Shown here: piece after piece, positions 19,224 through 26,204 of the stretch
Numbering within the stretch: the stretch's first letter is position 1
Layout of the letters: each line of letters starts with the position of its first letter
Assembly: GCA_025769875.1 (NCBI GenBank)
Contig: JAGFNK010000675.1
Coordinates: forward strand, 1 to 26,204
Direction of reading: 5' to 3'
DNA from: Russula earlei
Taxonomy: Eukaryota > Basidiomycota > Agaricomycetes > Russulales > Russulaceae
DNA length: 26,204 nt
The notes under the pieces: generated by a model
The model's input: the letters and a program-made list of their open reading frames with translations, nothing else
Databases searched by the model: none
Told to the model about the DNA's origin: nothing
Program-made: the position numbers and the translations under genes

Positions 19224-20053
19224 TGTCAAGACATGTACTGCTGATCACTAAGGACTCAGGAGCAGGTGGGCAAGGGTCGGAACAGATGGTATGCGGCGAA
19301 GGCGGCGTTGAACAGGAGGATGAGCCAAACGACAAGGAGGTACCAGATGGGGACTGGTAGGGATTGCAGGAGACAAAGGCGAAGACTAGAGGCCAGTGTA
19401 GCGAGGGGGCTTTAAACAAGGCGGTCGTTGAAGAGTACCTTGAAGACAAGAGTAGACTTTAAACTGAGCGGTCACGGGGGAGTACCCAGGAGGATGAGAG
19501 TATCACAAATGGACAGTCTGACGACTGCCATGCTTCATTTGGGGCTTATATACAGTGTACAGGGTCGATTACAAAGAACTGGGACTATTCTAGACTCTTT
19601 GGTACCATCCAATAGGACTTCAGAGGCATAAACTTGCTTGTGTCAAGTTTCAGGCTTACTGAGCACATTACTGATCATTGTGGAGCGATGACATCATTAT
19701 GATGTCACTGTGGAGCACTTAGTGAGCCTATGAGGTCACTGTGGAGTCGCTCAGTCAGCCATGATGTCATTGGAGCCTTGATGACATCAGATGATTTATG
19801 CAACAGTTTCTAAGAGTTTGTGCCACTGTTTCGGGTCCTTGGTGGCTGGGTGGCCATGTGGCTGCCACGCGATGATTACCCGATTAGGAAACGGGTGCCT
19901 GGTCATGTTATAGTGTCTTTGCAATAGCAATATCTTGTACTGCAGGAGGGATAGCCCAGAAAATGGAAGGGAGTCGGCAATGCAAAGTGAGAGAGGTCTC
20001 TCTTGAGTGAAATAGGACCTTCTACAGCCAGGACCTGGCCTTGGTTCGTAACA
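19224..20053 (-). repeat. Solo LTR, family L3, copy 2, with perfect TSD
   Basis: Runs from TGTCAAGACA to TTCGTAACA in plus reading, 830 bp, flanked by TCCAC at 19219-19223 and 20054-20058. It is the inverse of the interrupted copy at 14107-15892 and confirms that copy's ends. Confidence 0.94.
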
Positions 20054-20058
20054 TCCAC

Positions 20059-20699
20059 ACCATCTGCCCATTCTGGCCCAAGCACCCCTTACCTAGTATC
20101 TCTTTCCTCTCACAGGAGATCTCATTATTGTGCAATCTCATATGTAGCCTTGAAAATGCTAATCAAACAGCAGAGATTGTTGAGGCCATGCAAGCCGCCA
20201 AATACAGTTTGGCAGCCAGTCTTACCTGATAAGGAAGTGATTGCACTCAATCAGAAAATGTGGACGGAGAAAGCCGAGCATGGGTGTCAACCTCAAATGG
20301 GACCCAAAACAACGGACCAGTCTCCCTGATGTGCAGGGACTGATAGCACAAAGCATTAGTGTCGCTAAGTGAAAGTGCCGCCGTGTTCACAATGATCCGT
20401 ATGCCAGGGGTGAACAGTTGGGCAAGCACACCAAGCCTGATGCCAATGCAACATCTGCCACCATGAATGCGTGCACAGGTGCCCTTGGGGAATGTTGTCC
20501 CTCCCTTGGAACCCCCCTCCCTCCAATGCCACTGCCTCCCTTGCACCAGGTCCCTTCAGACTTGCACTGCCTCTAACAGCCTCAACTGCTGCTGTTCCTT
20601 ACAATACAAAGTATTTTTTTGTATCATTTTAATTTATTTGTCTAATAGCTAATAAATAAGTCATTGAATATGTAATTGAGAAAATGATTTGGTCATTTA
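20059..20699. other. Unrecognised sequence, possible coding relic
   Basis: On plus, a short frame across the L3 insertion reads HAIHTICPFWPKHPLPS, then ENANQTAEIVEAMQAAKYS and a stop at about 20229; it has the look of a protein C-terminus but matches nothing I know. A 100-residue open frame on minus (20247-20546) is also unrecognised. A poly-T/AT-rich segment starts near 20588. Confidence 0.3.
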
Positions 20700-20763
20700 A
20701 ATGCATGATTGACGCACCAATTCTCTTGCTGACACAATCACCTTTTATGGTAATTCAACCCAC
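20700..20763 (-). repeat. Right arm of a 64 bp inverted repeat
   Basis: Inverted partner of 18091-18154; AATGCATGATTGA and the 23-base run ending in TTCAACCCAC are identical to the inverted left arm. Confidence 0.75.
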
Positions 20764-21629
20764 CGCAAAAAGAATGCAACTGGTGCAGGGATAGTATGTT
20801 GGACGTGCAGCTGCTTAGTGCTGCACGAATGGACAATCCAGACCATACCTGTAAATAATTAGAATTTAGTTATTGCATTCATTTTTCCTCAGTCTTTTAC
20901 ACACAAGACTGAGGTCAGTACTACAATTCTTTTACACTCCTTTAAAGCTAATACTGTACATAGCTATCATTCATATAGGTTAGATAACTAACCAATATAG
21001 TCTTTTATACACAAGACTGAGCTATCATTCATATAGCTTCAACAGATTATCATGATGATAATCAAGGGAATTATGTACATTACATGATTATCCTCTTCCC
21101 AATTTTCTGACAATTTAGGGCACGCGATGGATAGGAATGGGGTACAAAGGGTTATGTGAATCGTTATCGTGTCGTTCTGTTAGGCTACCTGGGCCCTCCA
21201 TGGCCGTACTTTTAAGTACACGTACAGTATGGGTAATCATACTCCAATGAAAGTAGAAATACTCATCCATGACATCTCATCATGGAGCATGGCATCATCA
21301 GACACGGAACGTACGACAACTTGTCGCGCACTTGGAGTAGAAACGTATTTACTTTGTAAGCGCATTTTACAACAAAAATTGTGCATGAAGTAATTCCTGG
21401 GTTTTATTTTGGCTGAGTGTGACCCGGTAGGTAGGGAATAGTATATTCTCGAGAACGTACTTACCAACCCTCGAATGTGTTGCAGTCCAGTTCAAACACA
21501 CAACAAAGCGGGCTCAATGCAAATACAGAAAGCAGAAGTAGACGTAGAGACAACAATTACACGATAGAACCTGAAATGTCCAGAGTTGAATCCGAACTTG
21601 GTCCGATTGGTCGTATCACGGTATCAGCG
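20764..21629. other. AT-rich intergenic region with small hairpins
   Basis: No convincing gene. It holds a 10 bp hairpin (20887-20914), a related 6 bp hairpin at 20999-21018, and a 17 bp direct repeat AGCTATCATTCATATAG at 20962-20978 and 21020-21036. AATAAAA motifs on the minus strand near 21400 could serve as 3'-end signals of the gene at 21646-22217, but this is uncertain. Confidence 0.5.
20887..20914. other. 10 bp stem-loop
   Basis: CCTCAGTCTT pairs with AAGACTGAGG across an 8-base loop (TTACACAC). A shortened version recurs at 20999-21018. Confidence 0.6.
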
Positions 21630-22727
21630 GGCTTGGTTCCAATCCTCAATTCGCTTTCTATTATCGTGGTGCATGAATTAGACTTTATTAACAGGCTGAC
21701 GTCCAAGAGTAAACATGAGAACTTACGGCGGGTGGCTGCTTGACAATTTCATTCACGTCGATGGCGACGTAACCCCTATGATATTTGAAGTCATAAATTG
21801 GCGTGGGAAGGCTCGGGCCGGCGTGGACGGAATATGTTCCCGTGTTCGAATACTCGAAGGTTTGCCCTTTTGGAAAAGCCGTCGCGACACCGGTCGGCAA
21901 AACCAAAGTGAGGTCTTCACTAGTATTGTTCTTGAATGTGACGACCCCATTCTAAAGAATGAGATATTAGTTCTAGTCGAACGATGAAGTCTGTCCAGAT
22001 ATGATAAACTCACCAATTGGATAGAAGTTATATCGGTGATGTGAATACCTTGATAGAGCGTGAAGGTGTAGATTGGGGTGGTCCCTTGTGTCACAAGAAA
22101 TTCGCCAGTCTCTGGCGAATTCAGTTCAACCCCATTCTCGAAGGCCGTCACCTGACCATCCGGGAAAGTCAAGGTCAGGTCAACACCGGAATTATTTCTG
22201 GAAATGAGGTTTCCCATCTAGTTGGGTACTTTTGCGTCAGTCGATGTCACGGTACTCCGAGGAGGTGAAGGACGCTAGACTGAAGACCGACCTGGACAAA
22301 ATCGAGATTGTGAAATTCAAGTCAAAATAGCTGTTGGAGAACTAAATCTCAGCCTAATGGGTAATAAGAGAATGGCAGAAGATTGAAAGACGCACAAGGC
22401 TGACTGAGACTGGCGATTGTTATACTTCGCGGAGGGGATTGGGGTTTATGTACCTTTCCAAAGTCCATCATGGGGAGCGTCACTACCATCCAAAAACCCC
22501 CGCCCGTCAAAGGTATACACATAGTAAGCTTCCTAATCGACATCTTCACGGACGGGCGATGCACATGATGTCCCTCGATCAGAACAAAAATGAGAAACAC
22601 GGAAACGCCACGGCCAGGAACTATGCAAACGGCCCCGCAAGACATGACTTCCATGCTTTGCGGTGGCATTGTGCGAGAATCCCGTCTAAAACGCCAAGGC
22701 ACAGGCACAGAGAAGAGCATATCCTTT
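21630..22727 (-). repeat. Duplicated block, unit 1 (gene plus upstream region)
   Basis: Similar throughout to 23975-25047, in the same orientation. Similarity starts at GGCTTGGTTCC just after the gene's stop and ends at ATCCTTT, about 500 bp upstream of the start codon. The upstream non-coding part is as well preserved as the exons, for example GACTGGCGATTG and GGGTTTATGTACC, so the two copies probably share their promoter. Confidence 0.85.
21646..22217 (-). CDS. Two-domain small protein with N-myristoylation motif, copy 1
   Basis: Three exons: 22217-22014, 21951-21727 and 21657-21646, with GT..AG introns of 62 and 69 bp, both phase 0, each with a CTAAT-type branch site. Product 146 residues. 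The start MGNLISRN fits the N-myristoylation pattern (Gly2, Ser6, basic residue 7); there is no signal peptide or membrane segment. Exon 1 codes for one domain (NNSGVDLTLTFPDGQ ... PIYTFTLYQGI). Exon 2 codes for a second, related domain (NNTSEDLTLVLPTGV ... PIYDFKYHRGY). The shared pattern is NN-x3-DLTL-x2-P, then an Asn/Gly turn and an IY-x-F strand, suggesting a short beta-rich fold. Exon 3 adds KAN and TGA. The domain family is not known to me. Alternatives are a longer last exon or a lectin-like or membrane-peripheral role, neither testable here. Confidence 0.72.
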
Positions 22728-23045
22728 CAATTGACGAGTTGGCAGGCGTCTTCGAAAAAGGATCATCAAGGCTTAGGTCCGGACAGCTTGTAACGCCGAC
22801 GGCATGATCGTCCTCTCCCATCTTCTCATGATCATGGCCTGAGCATGACCTCCCTTACGATATTCCATGACAATGCCGAGCGATCGACCTCCACATCATG
22901 ATAGCATTATCCCAGACAGCCTTTGCAAGAAACGTAGACTACAGTCACTGAGTGCAAAAACAAAAACGTTCTCAGCGCCTTACGCCGCACCACACGAGGG
23001 AGGAGAGGAAGGCGAAAGCGAAGTCCTCCTATCACCGTCTCCTAT
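22728..23045. other. No recognised feature between duplicated unit 1 and the palindrome
   Basis: GC is higher than in the transposon region. An open frame on plus (22867-23085) and parts of others exist but show no conserved motif, and the former runs into the palindrome. I see no supported gene. Confidence 0.4.
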
Positions 23046-23453
23046 TCACGACGGGCAGGAAGGGATAAGTCAAGTCTGCTTATAGTCAACTCAGTGGATA
23101 ATAAAAGTAAAATATTTCAAGTGCTGAGTAGGCTCTGTTGTGGCCACAAATTATATTATATAAGTAATAACCTTAGTTGAGCACGAAAAATGTGACAAAA
23201 AAGGTTAAATATGGAGAGTCTACTCATTCCAGCACAACATTTACCCTAGCCTGGCTAAAAGTTGTGCCGGAATGAGTAGACTCTCCATATTTAAACTTTT
23301 TTGTCACATTTTTCGTGCTCAACTAAGGTCATTACTTATGTAATATAATTTGTGGCCACAACAGAGCCTACTCAGCACTTGAAATATTTTACTTTTATTA
23401 TCCACTGAGTTGACTATAAGCAGAGTCGACTTATCCCTTCCTGCCCGTCGTGA
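23046..23453. repeat. Nearly perfect 408 bp palindrome (foldback element)
   Basis: Arms 23046-23238 and 23261-23453 (193 bp each) are inverted copies with 6 mismatches and no gap; the 22-base centre is itself partly self-complementary. Arms begin TCACGACGGGCAGGAAGGG. The structure resembles a foldback or hairpin MITE, but no target duplication is visible in the flanks (CTCCTAT and TTGGTCT). If transcribed it would form a long RNA hairpin. Confidence 0.93.
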
Positions 23454-23680
23454 TTGGTCTTCACAAAAGCGCCTGAACTCACGGACCTCTCCGCAGTGAC
23501 GGCCGGCGCAGCTCTAGGCATCCTCACGCGCGCCTCTGTGCTCCACAGTTCTAATCCCACAACACCCTCCGCCTCCGCCCCTGCCCGCGCTGTGTTCTGC
23601 GCCGCGTCCCGCAGCAGCGAGGCGCGAGTTTGCTCCAGCGAGCGGATGTATGCCATGTCTTGCACATCGCTAGTCCTCAA
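23454..23680 (-). pseudogene. GC-rich coding-like fragment, product unknown
   Basis: A GC-rich open frame on minus, unlike its surroundings, reads RTSDVQDMAYIRSLEQTRAS, then LLRDAAQNTARAGAEAEGVV. It is alanine-rich and probably helical. It has no upstream Met (it opens after a TGA with TTG) and at its C-terminal end it runs into the palindrome, where it stops at 23414. It could be the last exon of a gene cut by the palindrome, or a chance frame in GC-rich DNA. Confidence 0.35.
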
Positions 23681-23974
23681 TAAATTGTCTCAAAATGATT
23701 TGTAAAGACCGCCGGACCTGTCTGGAGGACGATATATCGGACATTTATCGTCCGCTATGAGCAGACTCGGCTTGCCCATTCGTGCTCATTGCGTTACCTC
23801 TAAGATCTACCCTCAACCTCGAACGTTGCGTTGGAGTTCAGTTCAAGGACATGGGGGCTCACGAGATTTACATGAAAGATACAAGTACAGGATATCAACC
23901 AGCACAGGCACGAGGGAAAAGGTCCAAAGTCGTTGAATCTGAAGTCGTGTAGGGCTTGCCGCCTTGTTCATGGT
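23681..23974. other. No recognised feature
   Basis: Intergenic sequence between the GC-rich fragment and duplicated unit 2. It includes the partial inverted pair GACGATATATCGGACA and TTATCGTCCG near 23727-23755, but no gene is supported. Confidence 0.4.
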
Positions 23975-25047
23975 TGGCTTGGTTCCCATCCTCACTTCCC
24001 TTACTAAAAAATATCGATTAGACTTAATCAACAGGCTGATGTCCAAGAATAGGCTTGATGACTCACGGGTTCCGAGAAAATGAGATTCGTCTCGATGGAG
24101 AGAGTACCTCTATGGTACTTGAAGTTAAAAACGGGCGTGGGGAGGGCTGGGCCGGCATGAATCGAATATGTTCCCGTGTTCGAATAGTTTGCCGTACTTC
24201 CTTGGGAAAAAACGTCGCCAAACCGGTCGGCAAAACCAAGGTGAGGTCCGACTCTGTGCTATTCTTGAACGTGACGCTTCCATCCTAACGAGTTGGGGGG
24301 TTCGGATCTAATCGACGCGTTGAACTCGGTCCAAATATGATAGACTTACCAAATCAATGGAGGTTAGGTCCGCAACGGTAATACCCTGATAGAGCGTGAA
24401 GGAATAAATCGGGACCTTATTGTTGACAAGATATTCGCCAGGCTCTATCGAATCCAGTTCAGTCTTATCCTTGAGGTCGAACACCTGACTATCCGGGAAA
24501 GTCAAGGTCAGGTCAAAACCGGAATTATTTTTGGATGTGAAGTTTCCCATCTAAGTAATAGGATGAGAATTTTGCGTCGATCCATGTCACGGCGCTCAGC
24601 GAGGGGACGCTACGACAAGTGAAGGTAGTAGAACACCAACCTGAACAAATCGAGGCAAGATAGCTGTTGCAGACATAACTCTCAGCCCAAGATGAGACTG
24701 GCAGGAAAGCGAAAGACGCACAAGAATGACCGCGACTGGCGATTGATAAACATTGCGGAGAGGGGTTTGGGGTTTATGTACCGCTCCAAGGTCTCATCCA
24801 CTGGGAGCATCACTGGCATCGCTGTCCAAAACACCCCCGCCTGTCGAAGGCCTACATGTCAAACCTAATAAACTTGCTTATCTGCAGGGGCGATGCGAAT
24901 GATGTCCCTCAATCAGAACAAAAACGAGAACACGGAAAAGCTACGGCCAGGGACTATACAAACGACCCCACAAGACGTGACTTCCGTGCCTTGAGGTGAC
25001 GTTGTGCGCGAATGCCAAGGTACAGGCACGGAGAAGGCACATCCTTT
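23975..25047 (-). repeat. Duplicated block, unit 2 (gene plus upstream region)
   Basis: Counterpart of 21630-22727; gene starts are 2,333 bp apart. It carries the same 5' flanking segments (GACTGGCGATTG, GGGTTTATGTACC, ATGATGTCCCTC, ACGGCCAGG), with scattered substitutions and small gaps. An old tandem duplication, now separated by about 1.25 kb that includes the palindrome. Confidence 0.85.
24001..24550 (-). pseudogene. Two-domain small protein, copy 2, one-base frameshift
   Basis: Same three-exon plan as the gene at 21646-22217: exon 1 24550-24350, intron 65 bp, exon 2 24284-24067, intron 63 bp, then the stop codon TAA (24003-24001) directly after the acceptor. Exon 1 keeps the N-myristoylation pattern MGNFTSKN and 41 of 67 aligned residues (DLTLTFPD, FTLYQGI). 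Exon 2 is 218 bp, one short of a whole codon number; in the GC-rich stretch near 24205-24215 (FFPK) one base is missing relative to copy 1. Downstream of that point the residues expected (YSNTGTYS, HAGP, FKYHRG) appear in the next frame. It may be a recent pseudogene, or one sequencing error hides an intact 140-residue gene. Confidence 0.65.
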
Positions 25048-25476
25048 GTGTAGAAACTTGATGCGGAATTGATTGAGTGAATGCGTTCAGCGACGAGAGG
25101 CGTTGCACATATGCGCGCGAGAACTAGATAATAAATAAGGCCCCATTCGGGATACGAATTTTTTGCTCTCCGGGTTTTCCGGATTCACTTGCGTGACATG
25201 AGTACTCATTGTGACATCACATAATATCATAATATCACAAGTTTTTTTCTAGGGTTTCTTGGCATTTGCCAGACAGTCATAGAGGCAAGTGTGCCAGTGA
25301 GGTACTACAGCACTACATGGTGGATTTTGCTCCACCAGAGGCCAGGTCTGCCAGGATGTGTGAAGTGGTGAAGATATGATACTCAGGCAGTGGGAACATG
25401 TGAGTGGGCAAAGATGGGCTGGTGGGCTGTTTGCTTGGCACAGAGTCAGGGATGTGTGTAAACAATTGCAGAGCGG
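25048..25476. other. No recognised gene; approaches the L4 LTR
   Basis: An AT-rich part with GTGACATCACATAATATCAT is followed from about 25250 by sequence with an unrecognised minus-strand open frame (LPEYHIFTTSHILADLASGG). This may be an interrupted transposon fragment, but no known motif is visible. Confidence 0.35.
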
Positions 25477-26000
25477 TGTAAGGAAGATTATGGCTGGCCT
25501 CAAAATCACATGTGAAAACTATGATGTGACACAACATGAGACTGACACCTCAGCTCCCTTTCTTCCCTTGCCACCTCCCTCTTGATCTAGGCCATCCACC
25601 AACTGCACACCACAAGCCACCTCATGTGCAACATCAAGACCTCAATTGCATCGCCCAGCCCTTGCCACCAAGCATGTGTGCATGCCACACCTCCCACACA
25701 CTAGACATGTTCACATCCCAAGTCTTTCATCATGGCCATGACTGCCTTGAACCATCTTGACCACTCTGGATTCTCTTTCATGCCTTTCATCTCTAGTACC
25801 TTCTCTCCTGTATATAAACTGTTTAGCTACTCAGTTCAGAAAAAGATCCCTTTTGCCTGCTCTTCCCTCTGTCTGTCTCAAGAAGCCATCTTTGTGTCCA
25901 CATCTGCACTCAGCATTCCAGCTGGGACTGCTCTCCTCCCCTCTCTCCTCTCCTCTTTCCTTGGACAGTCAGCATCATGATCTTACTCGTGCGTCTGTAG
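25477..26000 (+). repeat. L4 LTR copy, 3' end unclear
   Basis: Starts TGTAAGGAAGATTATGG, the same terminus as the LTR at 220-740 in the opposite orientation, and follows it through TATATAAA at 25811-25818, the CT-rich tract, and the CAGTCAGC segment. Similarity ends near 26000 (GTCTGTAG), where the other copy continues to TTGCTACA, so this copy is truncated or diverged and no TSD can be called. The open frames inside it are LTR shadows. Confidence 0.82.
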
Positions 26001-26204
26001 AAAACTCGGTAATTTAATGAGAGTGGGGAGAACAACAGTTTTTGTGAGTGAGTGCAGCACCTGAAGGAAGGCCTACCATGTCCGCACTCGCAAGGGTCGC
26101 TGAATAAGCAATGACTATGCTCAGTGACTTGTGCGCTATGAGCAATCACTGAAGGTATATACCTGAATAAGCAATGTCTATGCTATCCAGGTATGAGCTC
26201 TATG
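26001..26204. other. Short region with a 21 bp direct repeat
   Basis: TGAATAAGCAATGACTATGCT at 26101-26121 recurs with one change (TGTCTATGCT) at 26164-26184, 63 bp apart. No gene is seen before the window ends. Confidence 0.5.

Noticed and set aside
22439..22807. Plus-strand open frame of 122 codons upstream of the first small gene
   Set aside because: The matching region of the second block does not keep an open frame of similar length, and no motif is visible; the shared sequence is better read as upstream DNA of the duplicated gene.
25313..25537. Minus-strand frame reading LPEYHIFTTSHILADLA
   Set aside because: It looked briefly like a retroelement fragment, but no conserved motif of Gag, protease, RT or integrase could be identified.
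1..26204. CRISPR array, rRNA, riboswitch or bacterial operon structure
   Set aside because: No regularly spaced repeats, conserved rRNA cores or ribosome-binding-site-led gene series were seen; the sequence is eukaryotic.

Overview
The window reads as a transposon-saturated stretch of a filamentous fungal genome, most likely an agaricomycete basidiomycete. Reasons: nested Ty3/gypsy (chromovirus) and Ty1/copia elements of basidiomycete type, several families of solo LTRs, a pogo-type transposase, and one small host-like gene pair with 62-69 bp GT..AG introns. No bacterial operon, CRISPR array, rRNA or complete tRNA gene was seen.

Layout. 1-184 is the end of an LTR (family L1). 185-3353 is a decayed copia element on the minus strand (gag, protease, integrase, start of reverse transcriptase), split by a solo LTR (family L4, 220-740). 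3915-16793 is one decayed gypsy chromovirus on the minus strand, bounded by L1 LTRs. Its internal region (gag, protease, RT, RNase H, integrase, chromodomain, and an in-frame C-terminal extension with a zinc knuckle) was hit by five later solo LTRs: L2 at 4728-5689, 7885-8845 and 14409-15375, L1 at 9425-10044, and L3 at 14107-15892. Four of the five have perfect 5 bp target-site duplications (TSDs) and one has a 4/5 match. The third L2 copy sits inside the L3 copy. Without these insertions the gypsy element is about 8.5 kb.

16794-17740 is a pogo-type transposase truncated by the gypsy 5' LTR. 18091-20763 is a 2.7 kb block bounded by 64 bp inverted repeats; it holds a partial L2 LTR, a tRNA-derived SINE-like dimer and a solo L3 LTR. 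20764-25476 is the least repetitive part. It carries a tandem pair of small two-domain genes (21646-22217 and 24001-24550, minus strand), each within a duplicated block of about 1.1 kb that includes the upstream region. Between them is a nearly perfect 408 bp palindrome. The right end is a second L4 LTR.

Two themes stand out. First, the retroelements are decaying in a CpG-specific way: at least twelve CGA-to-TGA nonsense changes in the gypsy element, plus loss of catalytic aspartates in RT and of integrase residues through CpG-to-CpA changes. Second, the small gene pair encodes proteins with an N-myristoylation-type N-terminus and an internally duplicated domain of about 65 residues, one domain per exon. 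I do not recognise this family; it is the best candidate for something undescribed.
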